Positions 55,491 to 64,000 of a stretch of DNA of 64,000 nucleotides are shown piece after piece. The notes under the pieces were generated by a model. It worked only from the letters and a program-made list of their open reading frames with translations. It was not told the DNA's origin and made no database searches. The stretch comes from Prochlorococcus marinus str. MIT 1013. GTDB taxonomy: Bacteria; Cyanobacteriota; Cyanobacteriia; PCC-6307; Cyanobiaceae. A program made the translations under genes and the position numbers. The first letter of the stretch is position 1, and the number at the start of each line of letters is the position of its first letter. The stretch is from positions 1,612,001-1,676,000 of the forward strand of contig NZ_CP114778.1 in the NCBI RefSeq assembly GCF_027359395.1, given 5' to 3'.

Positions 55491-55640
55491 CTAATTATTG
55501 TCATCCTCATTGATATCTGATAGAGGCATTAGAGAAAATTCAATTGACGAAATTTCAAATAACTTTGCATATGCTATACAAGCTTCCTTGTCAGTACAAG
55601 TGAAGCGAAGGATACCCTCTGTGTCATAAAGACCATACAA
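55491..55640 (-). CDS. Unlisted 49-residue ORF, small conserved-type protein
   Basis: Read on the minus strand from TTG at 55640 to TAG at 55491: MYGLYDTEGILRFTCTDKEA, then CIAYAKLFEISSIEFSLMPL and an acidic DINEDDNN tail. Composition is protein-like, with a short beta-turn-helix core and two cysteines. It resembles short conserved hypothetical proteins of marine picocyanobacteria, in my recollection, but I cannot confirm it. It lies between pedR (convergent, stop at 55485) and the CYTH gene upstream (stop 55729, 88 bases). No clear ribosome site is seen. Confidence 0.5.
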   Translation of the reverse strand: MYGLYDTEGILRFTCTDKEACIAYAKLFEISSIEFSLMPLSDINEDDNN

Positions 55641-55706
55641 GTTATACCTCTAGCGAAGGATACATAGTTAGATGGTAATTGCTAACGATGATTATAAAGA
55701 CAATCT

Positions 55707-55726
55707 AAAGGACGAGTCGCCTTTTT
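55707..55726 (+). terminator. Possible terminator after the pedR region
   Basis: AAAGG (55707-55711) pairs with CCTTT (55720-55724) around an eight-base loop, with the T-run continuing to 55726 on the plus strand. Stem is short; it could end plus-strand transcription from pedR before the convergent CYTH operon. Confidence 0.35.
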
Positions 55727-55728
55727 GC

Positions 55729-56229
55729 TTAGGATTCTTTGGGTCTTATCCGATCTTTTATTGATAACTCAGATATAGGTGTTTTTGCAAGAGAAGCATT
55801 ACTTAATGATTTGATCCCAGTTATCTCTTGACCACACCATGATGGGACTTGAATTTCTTCGGATTCAGAACTTAATTCAATTTCAGCAATTTTCAAAGAA
55901 GAATTTGAACCATCAAAAAGATCAACTACCCAATCTTTTTTATTTATTTTTAGATGATAACGAGTTTTAGTGATTTTATAATTTGATAATTTTATTAATT
56001 CAATAGCATCTTTATTAGGGATTGAATATTCAAACTCATAGTTTACCAATCTATTTAGAGAGGACTTTAATGTGATGTATGATTTTGCATTGTCTATTAT
56101 CCTTACTCGAATGGTCCATTCATCTAAACTTGAGTTTAAATAGGCTTGACTAAAATCTTCACTTAGTATTACCTGAGATTTCCAATCTTCGTTTTTAACT
56201 AAGAATCTTCTTTCGATTTCTATTCCCAT
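55729..56229 (-). CDS. CYTH domain protein (triphosphate tunnel metalloenzyme-like)
   Basis: A 166-residue protein with the CYTH fold, whose members hydrolyse tripolyphosphate or bind adenylyl compounds in a beta-tunnel. The signature ExExK is EIERR at 4-8, so the Lys is Arg. RVRIIDNAKSYITLKSS, YEFEYSIP and KIAEIELSSESEEI supply the other acidic and basic tunnel residues. It lies three bases after nadK on the same strand. Substrate is not known. Confidence 0.85.
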   Translation of the reverse strand: MGIEIERRFLVKNEDWKSQVILSEDFSQAYLNSSLDEWTIRVRIIDNAKSYITLKSSLNRLVNYEFEYSIPNKDAIELIKLSNYKITKTRYHLKINKKDWVVDLFDGSNSSLKIAEIELSSESEEIQVPSWCGQEITGIKSLSNASLAKTPISELSIKDRIRPKES

Positions 56230-56232
56230 AAT

Positions 56233-57141
56233 TTAGTATTTATTACTCTCATTAAGGCTGCTAGCCCAATGAAGTTTTTGAGTGATTGTTTTGTAATAAG
56301 AAAGATTTTCATCTAAAATTATTATTGAGGTTGAATGATTAGATTTTTTAATTAAGCATGTATCATTAGCTTCAATTAGACAACCACTAGATCCATCTAA
56401 CCATAACTTTATTTTTTGCTTCTTTTCTCGTATGGGTTTTATAACTAATTGGGATTTAGGAGGGACCACAATAGGTCTACTAGCCAGACTCATTGGACAT
56501 ATGGCGCTTACAATTATCGCATCCATAGATGGGTGTATTATTGGCCCCCCTGCGGCCATAGAGTAAGCAGTTGATCCTGTTGGAGTAGAAAAGATAAGTC
56601 CATCCCCTTTGTATTTGTCAACAGCCTCGCCATCTATTGCCAGCTCAAGGCTACAAGTAGGTGCTATTTCGTCTGTACAAGATCGTAAATAAAAATCATT
56701 TAGAGCAAAAAATGATCTTTTCACATTACTTAAATTATTATCCTTTTTGCTAAATACTGTTGCTTCAAGCATCATTCTTTTTTGTATAATAAATCTATTA
56801 TTTGAAATTGTTTCCCAAAAATTTTCTTGCTTTAATATGTGGCGATCATGGGTCAGGAATCCTAAATTTCCTCCAACATTAAAACTTAATATGGGTATAT
56901 TTTTGGGGGATAAATATCTGGCGGCCTTTAAAACTGTTCCATCCCCTCCTAAAACAATAGCTATCTCTGGTGAAATATCAGAAATAGAAAATAAATCATT
57001 AAGATTATTTGTTTCTATACTTATTTTGGAGATTAAAACTTTTTTACCATAACCTTCAATTATTTTCTTACAATTTAAGGTTTCTTTATAAGCAGAATCG
57101 CTATCTGATCTATATAAGATCCAGATCAGATTTGAGGTCAT
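56233..57141 (-). CDS. nadK: NAD kinase
   Basis: Phosphorylates NAD to NADP. GGDGT is at 65-69, NVGGNLGFL follows, and YKGDGLIFSTPTGSTAYSMAAGGPI is the NAD-binding loop. 302 residues is normal for cyanobacteria, which typically encode two paralogs. It lies downstream of ndhE, nine bases away, at the end of the ndhA-I-G-E run and just before the CYTH gene. Co-expression with an NADP(H)-using complex is plausible. Confidence 0.93.
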   Translation of the reverse strand: MTSNLIWILYRSDSDSAYKETLNCKKIIEGYGKKVLISKISIETNNLNDLFSISDISPEIAIVLGGDGTVLKAARYLSPKNIPILSFNVGGNLGFLTHDRHILKQENFWETISNNRFIIQKRMMLEATVFSKKDNNLSNVKRSFFALNDFYLRSCTDEIAPTCSLELAIDGEAVDKYKGDGLIFSTPTGSTAYSMAAGGPIIHPSMDAIIVSAICPMSLASRPIVVPPKSQLVIKPIREKKQKIKLWLDGSSGCLIEANDTCLIKKSNHSTSIIILDENLSYYKTITQKLHWASSLNESNKY

Positions 57142-57150
57142 TAATAATAT

Positions 57151-57480
57151 CTACCATTTGAGTAGATTGAAGCTTTCCATGTCAATAGTAACCCTATTTC
57201 TATATAACGAAAGTAGTATGGCCAGCCCAACAGCTGCCTCTGCTGCTGCGACAGTGATAACAAAAATTGAAAATACTTGTCCTCTAATTATTGATCCATC
57301 TATATAGGATGAAAAACTCATGAGATTTATATTTACTGCATTAAGCATTAATTCAATACTCATTAATACACGAACAGCATTTCGACTATTTATTAATCCC
57401 CATACACCAGTGCAGAAAAGAAATGCTGCAACTATGAGATAAGCTTGGAGTGGTACTGGACCAATAGTATTTTCTAACAT
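57151..57480 (-). CDS. ndhE: NDH-1 subunit NdhE (NuoK type)
   Basis: Small proton-pump subunit with three helices, 109 residues. [16 protein letters not shown] carries the conserved membrane Glu, and [27 protein letters not shown] carries the second, as in NuoK/ND4L. It follows ndhG by 33 bases. Confidence 0.94.
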   Translation of the reverse strand: MLENTIGPVPLQAYLIVAAFLFCTGVWGLINSRNAVRVLMSIELMLNAVNINLMSFSSYIDGSIIRGQVFSIFVITVAAAEAAVGLAILLSLYRNRVTIDMESFNLLKW

Positions 57481-57513
57481 CTCAAAAAAGAAAATTATAA
57501 ACTAAGTTTGAAT

Positions 57514-58116
57514 TCATTTTAAACTATTTTCAGAAAGAAGAGGAATTTTCTTATCAACTATGGACTTTTTATTATTGAAATCATTTATTACACCTGTTGA
57601 AATAGTGACATCTCTTCTTGCTAATACAATTGCTCCAATCATAGCCATTAATAACAAAATAGAAGCGAGTTCAAAAGGTAATAAATAATCTGTGAATAAA
57701 TGTTCTCCAATTCTCTCAGTTGCTTCTTCACCAATGGAGCTTGGTCCAGGTAAGTTCCATTTCGTGGTAATACTAACCCGCAATAACAAAATTAATAGTC
57801 CACCACATACTCCACCTGATATTAATTTTCTAGTTTTCAGTCCTTCAATTGGTTTTAACGTCTCTTTCTTGTTAACCAACATAATTGCAAATAATATCAA
57901 AACATTTACAGCTCCAACATAAACAAGAATTTGTGCGGCAGCTACAAAACTAGCATTTAATAAAAGATATAAGCCTGCTACAGCCATAAATACGCCGCCT
58001 AATAAAAATGCTGAGTAAACAATATTTTCTAGTAAAACCACTGCTAAACTTCCAGAAACTATGACAGCACTGAGAACTAAAAAACAAATTAATTCTGTTG
58101 AGTAAGCGATATTCAT
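57514..58116 (-). CDS. ndhG: NDH-1 subunit NdhG (NuoJ type)
   Basis: Five-helix membrane subunit of 200 residues. NIVYSAFLLGGVFMAVAGLYLLLNASFVAAAQILVYVGAVNVLILFAIMLV is characteristic of NuoJ/ND6. The C-terminal tail is polar. It lies six bases after ndhI on the same strand. Confidence 0.94.
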   Translation of the reverse strand: MNIAYSTELICFLVLSAVIVSGSLAVVLLENIVYSAFLLGGVFMAVAGLYLLLNASFVAAAQILVYVGAVNVLILFAIMLVNKKETLKPIEGLKTRKLISGGVCGGLLILLLRVSITTKWNLPGPSSIGEEATERIGEHLFTDYLLPFELASILLLMAMIGAIVLARRDVTISTGVINDFNNKKSIVDKKIPLLSENSLK

Positions 58117-58122
58117 TAATTA

Positions 58123-58767
58123 TTAGTTAAGTTTTTTTGGAAGAATATCTTTAGAATTATTATTTCCTTCTTCTTGTAATTTATCTGTTTGGAGTTCTTT
58201 AATAATCTGAATTGGAAGTTTACCTGCTCTTTGTTGGTTCGAAGGTAATTCATGGGGGTCCATTACTCCCTCGGGTAAATAAGCTAATTCCCTTAAAGGA
58301 CGAACCGATGGATCTGAAGTCACACTTGTTGGTAATCTTCCAAGAGCAACATTATCGTAGTTAAGGCTATGTCTATCAAATGCAGCCAGTTCATATTCTT
58401 CTGTCATTGATAAACAATTTGTAGGGCAATATTCAACACAATTTCCACAAAAAATACATGCACCAAAGTCAATTGAATAATTTCTCAATTCTTTTTTCTT
58501 GGTTTCTTTATTCATTACCCAATCAACAACTGGAAGATTAATTGGGCATACCCTTACGCAAACTTCGCAAGCAATACACTTATCAAATTCATAATGAATC
58601 CTTCCTCTATAACGCTCAGAGGGGATTAGCTTCTCATATGGATATTGAACTGTTACAGGTCTTCGACGCATGTGATCAAACGTAACGCCTAATCCATCAA
58701 CTAAATATTTTCCTGCACTAATTGCTTCTTTAGTGTAGTCGGCAACTTTTTCAAGGAAACCAAGCAT
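58123..58767 (-). CDS. ndhI: NDH-1 subunit NdhI (NuoI type, two [4Fe-4S])
   Basis: Electron-transfer subunit with two ferredoxin-like [4Fe-4S] motifs: C64, C67, C70, C74 ([11 protein letters not shown]) and C104, C107, C110, C114 ([11 protein letters not shown]). 214 residues with the usual N-terminal amphipathic helix and a charged C-terminal tail. It lies between ndhA (upstream, 108 bases) and ndhG. Confidence 0.96.
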   Translation of the reverse strand: MLGFLEKVADYTKEAISAGKYLVDGLGVTFDHMRRRPVTVQYPYEKLIPSERYRGRIHYEFDKCIACEVCVRVCPINLPVVDWVMNKETKKKELRNYSIDFGACIFCGNCVEYCPTNCLSMTEEYELAAFDRHSLNYDNVALGRLPTSVTSDPSVRPLRELAYLPEGVMDPHELPSNQQRAGKLPIQIIKELQTDKLQEEGNNNSKDILPKKLN

Positions 58768-58875
58768 ATTAAATTTCCTGCTGCTGGCCTGTATTTACAT
58801 TAGTCATTATACAGTTTTTTTCAAGTAAATGTAGGTAGTTTTACTTAAAAAAATAGCGATTGTGTTGCTTTTCTT

Positions 58876-59994
58876 TTATCCGCCAAATGCCATAGGAAAT
58901 GCCAGTTTAAGTGAAGCAGTTACAAGTAAATTGACCAGTGAAATAGGTAAAAGAAATTTCCAACCTAAATCAAGTAGTTGATCAATCCGAACTCTTGGAG
59001 TAGTCCATCTTAATAAGATTGCTAAAAAAACAAGTAAATAAGCCTTGAGGATTGTCATAACAATTCCAACAGAAGCAGCAATGATTTGAACCAATGGATT
59101 ATCAATTGAAAGACCTATCAAAGATGCAAACCAATCAATTGAGATCGGAAAACCCCATCCTCCTAAGTACAGAACGGAAACAAGTAAAGCAGATAAAACA
59201 AGATTTATGTATCCAGCTAAATAAAACAGAGCAAATTTCATACCTGCATATTCAGTTTGATAACCAGCTACAAGTTCTTCTTCTGCCTCGGGCAAATCAA
59301 AAGGGAGTCTCTCACATTCAGCTAACGCACAGATCCAAAAAATAATAAAACCTATAGGTTGTCGCCATATATTCCAGCTAAGAAAACCAGCAGTATTTTG
59401 TTGCTCAACTATATCAACAGTACTTAATGAATTACTCATCATAACTATTGCCAAAACCGAAAGCGCTAGTGGAATTTCATAACTAATTGATTGAGCGGCT
59501 GCTCTAAGTCCACCTAGCAAAGAATATTTATTATTGGAGGAATAGCCACTCATTAGTAGACCAATGGGCTGAATACTACTTAGGGCAATCCATAAAAAGA
59601 TTCCTATTCCTACATTGCTAATTAAAAGATTTTGACCAAAAGGAACAATTAACCAAGATAGAATTACCGGAACTAAAACTAATATCGGACCAACTGTAAA
59701 TAGAACACTGTCTGCCCTTGCTGGAATAATGTCTTCTTTAACTAAAAGTTTCAAACCGTCTGCCATTGGTTGAAGAATACCAAGTGCACCTGCATATTCA
59801 GGCCCAATTCTCTGTTGAGCTGCTGCAGAAATTTTTCGTTCAAGCCATACTGTTACTAATACTCCAATTACAGCTGACACCAATACTAAAAGCATTGGAA
59901 GAGGGATCCATAAAAGATGTGCTAATTCATGCGATAAACCAAGGTTTTGAACACCTTGGGTAAAACTCATTTCAAGGTCTATACCTGAATTCAC
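58876..59994 (-). CDS. ndhA: NDH-1 subunit NdhA (NuoH type)
   Basis: Membrane subunit near the quinone site, 372 residues and eight helices. [64 protein letters not shown] and [22 protein letters not shown] are family hallmarks. First gene of the ndhA-I-G-E unit. gltA lies 76 bases upstream on the same strand. Confidence 0.95.
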   Translation of the reverse strand: MNSGIDLEMSFTQGVQNLGLSHELAHLLWIPLPMLLVLVSAVIGVLVTVWLERKISAAAQQRIGPEYAGALGILQPMADGLKLLVKEDIIPARADSVLFTVGPILVLVPVILSWLIVPFGQNLLISNVGIGIFLWIALSSIQPIGLLMSGYSSNNKYSLLGGLRAAAQSISYEIPLALSVLAIVMMSNSLSTVDIVEQQNTAGFLSWNIWRQPIGFIIFWICALAECERLPFDLPEAEEELVAGYQTEYAGMKFALFYLAGYINLVLSALLVSVLYLGGWGFPISIDWFASLIGLSIDNPLVQIIAASVGIVMTILKAYLLVFLAILLRWTTPRVRIDQLLDLGWKFLLPISLVNLLVTASLKLAFPMAFGG

Positions 59995-60070
59995 TTCTAA
60001 TATTTAATCTATTAACTAAGGTTAGTGTAATTTTGAATTAATTTTAAATTAGAAAAAAATAAATTTCAAA

Positions 60071-61198
60071 TTATCTACTCTCAAGAGGCTGCCAATTTCT
60101 GATTTTTGCTCCTTCGTAAATTTGTGATGGTCTAAAAATTCTATTTGCTCCAAGTTGCTCTCTCCAGTGAGCCAACCAACCAGCAACTCTGGAAATCGCA
60201 AAAACCGGTGTAAACAAATCTCGAGGAATACCAAGTTTTCGATAAACAAGTCCGGAGTAAAAGTCAACATTTGGGAATATACCTTTTGGCCCCAGTTTGG
60301 AAATGGCCTCTTCTTCAAGTGCTTTGGCTACTTCATACATTTCATCTTTACCAAATTCCGAGAAAAGTTCCTCTGCGAAGGCTTGTAAAATTGTTGCTCT
60401 AGGATCTTTGACACGATACTCCCTGTGCCCAAAGCCCATGACTTTCCTTTTTTTTGCAATTGCATCATTGAGAAATGAAGAGGCCTTCTCAGGTCTTCCA
60501 ATCTCTTCTAGCATTGCTATCACATCTTCATTGGCCCCTCCATGAAGAGGACCAGCCAATGTCCCAACGGCAGAAGCTACTACAGCATATGGATCAGTTA
60601 ATGTGCTGGCAGTTACTCTTGCGCTAAACGTACTCGCATTGAGACTGTGCTCGGCATGAAGAATTAAACATCTGTCGAAAACTCTTGCTGCGAGAGGATT
60701 TGGCTCCCTCTCGGTGAGCATATACAGGAAATTGGAAGAATATGGTAAATCATCCTGGGGTTGAATTGGATCGTCTCCTTTTCTTATTTGCTCGAAAGCA
60801 GCAACCATAGTTGGAATTTTTGCAATCAACCTAACTACTGCGTCGTAAATATATTTTGGATCATCAATTGCTCTTCGAGAATAAAAGAGGCCCAGAGATG
60901 CAGCACTTGCTTGCAGAGCATCCATAGGATGCCCAGATTCTGGGAAACACTTAAGCATATCTCTAATTCGAAAGCTCACTCGTCTATGCATTTGAACGTC
61001 CTCTTCAAATTTATGAAGCTCATTTTTAGTGGGAAGTTCCCCCCATATCAAGAGAAATGCAGTTTCTAAAAAACTACTTTTTTGGGCTAGCTCTGATATT
61101 GGATAACCCCTGTAGTTCAGCTTTCCTTCTGTTCCATTGATTTCGCATATCCCTGAATTGGTTACTGGAACCCCTTCCAAGCCTGGCTTTAGAACCAA
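60071..61198 (-). CDS. gltA: Citrate synthase
   Basis: Condenses acetyl-CoA with oxaloacetate. The catalytic elements are HAEHSLNASTF, GPLHGGANEDV, GHREYRVKDPRA and the Asp in PNVDFYSG. The short 375-residue, type II-like form is typical of cyanobacteria. RIFRPSQIYEGAK near the end is conserved. It lies upstream of ndhA on the same strand, and an AT-rich gap of 141 bases separates it from the DUF3352 gene. Confidence 0.95.
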   Translation of the reverse strand: MVLKPGLEGVPVTNSGICEINGTEGKLNYRGYPISELAQKSSFLETAFLLIWGELPTKNELHKFEEDVQMHRRVSFRIRDMLKCFPESGHPMDALQASAASLGLFYSRRAIDDPKYIYDAVVRLIAKIPTMVAAFEQIRKGDDPIQPQDDLPYSSNFLYMLTEREPNPLAARVFDRCLILHAEHSLNASTFSARVTASTLTDPYAVVASAVGTLAGPLHGGANEDVIAMLEEIGRPEKASSFLNDAIAKKRKVMGFGHREYRVKDPRATILQAFAEELFSEFGKDEMYEVAKALEEEAISKLGPKGIFPNVDFYSGLVYRKLGIPRDLFTPVFAISRVAGWLAHWREQLGANRIFRPSQIYEGAKIRNWQPLESR

Positions 61199-61339
61199 AT
61201 TAGTTGTCTTTTGTTTGTTATCTATGGCTTTAGCTCCTGCAAAATAATTTTTCTGTTCAATTGGAAAAAATAATTTTCAACTTGAACTTTATTGTATAGA
61301 ATTAAACTATATGTTGAATATAGCACTTTAAACTTTTTA

Positions 61340-62911
61340 TTAACTTGTTTTTAAGTTGATTTTAACTTTAATGAAGTCTGGGTAATTAATTGTAGGGACT
61401 GCAATAGTTATATCAATATTTTGAGGGGGATATAGTTTGTTTCCTAGCATTGTATTAAATAAGATATATGGATAGAAATTATTGAAGACTGTCTTAGTTT
61501 TTTCTTCTCCTAAATGTATTCTAAGGACATCATCAAAATCATCAAATTTATCTGTATTCTTTTCAGTATCTGAATAATTTATATTATCAAAATTTGAAAT
61601 AGAAGATAAGTTTTGACTCCATATGTAAGTCTCTTCATCTTCTTCGATAATTGCCTCGATTTTTTCTTTTAGCTCATATTTATCATTTTCATCAGTACTA
61701 ATTTTTGACCAAATCTCTAGCTTTCTGTTTTTAAAATCCAGATTAGAAATTAAAAAGTTCTCTTTTTTTAGAATATCACTTATCTCTGTTTTACTCGTAT
61801 CAGATTTTCGAGTCAAAACGAACCAGTCTTTATCTTTTACCCAAATCAAATTTCCTTTAGAACTTTCTAGAATTATTTTGAAAAGGTTAGAATAGTCGGA
61901 AGTCGTAGATTCTTTTATTAGATTCGCTATAAGCTTTTGATATGGATGGACAGAATCTTTCCCGAAATACTGTTTGGGATTATCAACTAATATGTAATCT
62001 TCAAGTAATTCAGATTCATTTTTTATATCAATTAAATTATATTTAATATCTTTAACCTGCATTTTAGTTTTAATATCGTAAGATATGATTCCTTCTAAAT
62101 TTAATTTATTTTTATCTAAATTTATAGAAGATATTAACTTATCTATCTTATTGATCTCAAATAATTTTTCTTCTTGACCTAGAAGATTTAGAATTTTCTT
62201 TGGAGATATTTCTAATAATAAGAAACCGTCTTTTAGATTATCCTTTAATTGAATATTCTTATAATTTTTTTTGGTATTTAATTGATTACTATATAATTTT
62301 TCTATTGACATTTTTATAATTTTCGGATTGGATGCTATTAAAAGATTATCTTTGTCATTTGAAAAGTAAATTGAGTTATTTGAATTAATTTTTTTTGAAA
62401 TTATTTTTATTTTTGAAGTGCTTAATTCATTGATTTTTCTATTCGCATTATCAATGATTTCTGAGCCTGAAATAGATTCTAATTCTTTTTCAATATTTAC
62501 ATCTTCTTTTATTGCTAAGACCATAATCCAATCATTTAGTGGTTTGTTGCTTGAAGCAAATATAGCAAAACTCCCATAATCTCCTACCCATTTTGAGATG
62601 TCTTTTGCAAAATCAAGACTAATCAACTTAAAAGAAGAATCTCTAATAAAACTTATTTGTTTATTTATAGTGTGTTGACTAACTTTATCCTGAAAATTTT
62701 CGATATATTTTGGAATTATGGCTGGATTGAGTTTCCAGTGAAAAATGAGATCAGTATTTGTTGGTATATATTTCGAGGAAACTGGAGCATTAAATGATTG
62801 TTCATAGATAGGGGTTTGCTTGAGTTGCTTATTGCGCCAGATAAATATCCCTGTGAAAATTGATGAAATTATTGTTACTGATATTAAAAAATAAGATAGA
62901 CGTGATTTCAT
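61340..62911 (-). CDS. DUF3352 family exported protein
   Basis: A 523-residue protein with an N-terminal signal anchor (SYFLISVTIISSIFTGIFIW) and a large Lys/Asn/Ile/Ser-rich extracytoplasmic part. The segment IPTNTDLIFHWKLNP and WVGDYGSFAIFA, then DNLLIASNPKIIKMSIEKL, match the DUF3352 family of cyanobacteria. The protein is highly AT-codon biased compared with neighbours such as gltA, suggesting weak constraint. Function is unknown; a periplasmic or thylakoid-lumen role is likely. Confidence 0.8.
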   Translation of the reverse strand: MKSRLSYFLISVTIISSIFTGIFIWRNKQLKQTPIYEQSFNAPVSSKYIPTNTDLIFHWKLNPAIIPKYIENFQDKVSQHTINKQISFIRDSSFKLISLDFAKDISKWVGDYGSFAIFASSNKPLNDWIMVLAIKEDVNIEKELESISGSEIIDNANRKINELSTSKIKIISKKINSNNSIYFSNDKDNLLIASNPKIIKMSIEKLYSNQLNTKKNYKNIQLKDNLKDGFLLLEISPKKILNLLGQEEKLFEINKIDKLISSINLDKNKLNLEGIISYDIKTKMQVKDIKYNLIDIKNESELLEDYILVDNPKQYFGKDSVHPYQKLIANLIKESTTSDYSNLFKIILESSKGNLIWVKDKDWFVLTRKSDTSKTEISDILKKENFLISNLDFKNRKLEIWSKISTDENDKYELKEKIEAIIEEDEETYIWSQNLSSISNFDNINYSDTEKNTDKFDDFDDVLRIHLGEEKTKTVFNNFYPYILFNTMLGNKLYPPQNIDITIAVPTINYPDFIKVKINLKTS

Positions 62912-62986
62912 TTTTATTATTTGAGCGTTTGTATACTTTTAGAACTTAGATAACAGAAAGTTTGATTTTTACTTAGAATCTAAAAT

Positions 62987-63343
62987 ATGAACCAGAAGAT
63001 TCCTTTAAATATATCTCCAAAAGAGTTAAATAAAATCTTAGAAGATGATTCTTCTGAAAAACCATTTATTGTAGATGTGAGGGAGGACAATGAAATTGCT
63101 ATTGCTTCATTTTCATTTTCAGTATTACATCTTCCTTTGAGTCAGGCCGCAAACTGGTCAAATAAAATAGGTGAACTGTTACCGCTGAATCAGCCCATTG
63201 TCGTTGTCTGCCATGCGGGTGTAAGAAGTATGAATTTTGGTATTTGGCTTTTAGAACAAGGAATAACTAAAAGTGTTTGGAATCTAGTCGGAGGGATAGA
63301 TGCTTGGAGTACTGATGTTGATCAATCTGTTCCAAGGTACTAA
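62987..63343 (+). CDS. Rhodanese-like domain protein
   Basis: Single-domain rhodanese of 118 residues. The active-site Cys is C75 in the loop CHAGVR, with DVREDNE (CH2A-like element) at 30-36 and NLVGGIDAWS at the end. Such proteins transfer sulfane sulfur, but with no operon partner the donor and acceptor are unknown. It is divergent from DUF3352 with a 75-base gap and convergent with trpB. Confidence 0.88.
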   Translation: MNQKIPLNISPKELNKILEDDSSEKPFIVDVREDNEIAIASFSFSVLHLPLSQAANWSNKIGELLPLNQPIVVVCHAGVRSMNFGIWLLEQGITKSVWNLVGGIDAWSTDVDQSVPRY

Positions 63344-63356
63344 TAGACTTTTTACT

Positions 63357-64000
63357 CTATATTTTTGAACCTATTTTTTCAGCAACTGTATTCACATCTT
63401 TATCTCCTCTGCCAGAACAGTTGATGACAATTTCTGAACCATGATTGAGATTTGGGCAAAGTTTTTCCAGATAGGCAAATGCATGAGCGGTCTCTAGCGC
63501 AGGAATAATACCTTCTAATTTACTAACTAATTGCAGAGCTTCTATGGCTTCAGTGTCAGTAACAGCTGCATATTCAGCACGTCCAATTTCTTTTAAGTAA
63601 CTATGCTCCGGTCCAACTCCTGGATAATCAAGACCTGCGCTAATGGAATGCGCCTCCTCAACTTGCCCATCTTTGTCTTGTAGTAAGAGACTCATGGCTC
63701 CATGAAGAACTCCTATCCTTCCTTCAGTAATTGTCGCTGCATGTCGACCAGTTTCGACTCCATCTCCAGCAGCTTCAACTCCAATCATTCGCACACTTTT
63801 GTCTTCAACGAAAGAATGGAAAAGACCCATCGCATTCGATCCGCCACCAACACAAGCTAAAAGCACATCGGGAGACCTCCCAAAAGCTTGCTTACATTGT
63901 TGCTTTGTTTCTTCTCCAATAACTGCGTGAAAATCTCTTACCAACATTGGATATGGATGTGGGCCCGCAACTGAACCGAGAATATAGTGAGTAGTTTCAA
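63357..64000 (-). CDS. trpB: Tryptophan synthase beta subunit (5' end beyond window)
   Basis: PLP enzyme that makes tryptophan from indole and serine. The frame stays open to base 64000, so only the C-terminal 214 residues are seen. [29 protein letters not shown] (phosphate-binding loop), GPEHSYL and [10 protein letters not shown] are characteristic. The PLP lysine lies upstream, outside the window. Confidence 0.95.
   Translation of the reverse strand, partial: ETTHYILGSVAGPHPYPMLVRDFHAVIGEETKQQCKQAFGRSPDVLLACVGGGSNAMGLFHSFVEDKSVRMIGVEAAGDGVETGRHAATITEGRIGVLHGAMSLLLQDKDGQVEEAHSISAGLDYPGVGPEHSYLKEIGRAEYAAVTDTEAIEALQLVSKLEGIIPALETAHAFAYLEKLCPNLNHGSEIVINCSGRGDKDVNTVAEKIGSKI

Noticed and set aside
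61294-61312. TATAG/CTATA repeats upstream of gltA
   Set aside because: Low-complexity AT sequence gives many such repeats; no support for a site.

Overview
This window is a piece of a compact, AT-rich (roughly one-third G+C by eye) marine picocyanobacterial chromosome, most like Prochlorococcus. The basis is the gene set: RpaA and RpaB response regulators, Ycf3, Ycf34, PetL, many NDH-1 subunits including the oxygenic-phototroph-specific NdhM, NdhO and a CRR7-type factor, the plant-type carotenoid enzymes CrtB/Pds/Zds, a VKOR-thioredoxin fusion, and several cyanobacteria-only DUF families. Genes are packed closely on both strands, with many 4-50 base overlaps and no insertion sequence, phage, CRISPR or genomic-island signature. 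It reads as conserved core chromosome; strain or ecotype cannot be assigned from sequence alone.

Layout. 1-6.3 kb: end of xseA, xseB, a zinc-ribbon membrane protein, a BrkB/YihY protein, an inositol-monophosphatase-like enzyme, a TolC-like porin and a PDZ-radical SAM protein. 6.4-16.3 kb: an orphan small ORF, DUF3120, nadB, VKOR-Trx, petL (30 codons), DUF4346, then a minus-strand run of tandem-PTPS, RibD-like reductase, GNAT and a small membrane protein, followed by aroK, crr7, a lumenal/periplasmic protein and a GST. 16.3-28.2 kb: DUF751, rbfA, a GH3 hexosaminidase and hemD; SRPBCC and zds; an IscA-type protein, TPR, SDR, ndhO, a J-domain protein, cysK, an ArnT-like glycosyltransferase, UPF0367, a lone ECF-type ATPase and tRNA-Asn. 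28.2-36.2 kb: a 362-base leader rich in inverted repeats, then rpaA, holB/tmk/metal P-type ATPase, ycf3, radA and rpaB. 36.2-42.9 kb: plsX-fabH-fabD-plsC lipid operon, tsaB/ycf34, CCA-adding enzyme, RRM protein. 43-55.5 kb: crtB-pds, ndhM-DUF3172, LysR, NnrU/Z-ISO-like, ndhF, ndhD, scpA, a nucleotidyltransferase, metF, pedR-like. 55.5-64 kb: an unlisted 49-aa ORF, CYTH, nadK, ndhE-G-I-A, gltA, DUF3352, rhodanese and the end of trpB.

How it fits together. The dominant theme is photosynthetic electron transport and its control: NDH-1 subunits at several separate loci, b6f PetL, PSI assembly Ycf3, copper ATPase, Ycf34, and the regulators RpaA, RpaB and a PedR-type LuxR protein. Carotenoid desaturation is represented by CrtB, Pds, Zds and an NnrU protein related to plant Z-ISO. 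Fatty acid and phospholipid initiation forms one operon directly downstream of rpaB.

No new defence or mobile system was found. The most interesting signals are non-coding and domain-level: a chain of three mutually exclusive hairpins in the rpaA leader, a tandem PTPS with one apparently inactivated domain, divergent genes whose start codons overlap, a PlsX with a low-complexity N-terminal extension, and a short conserved-looking ORF missed by length filters.
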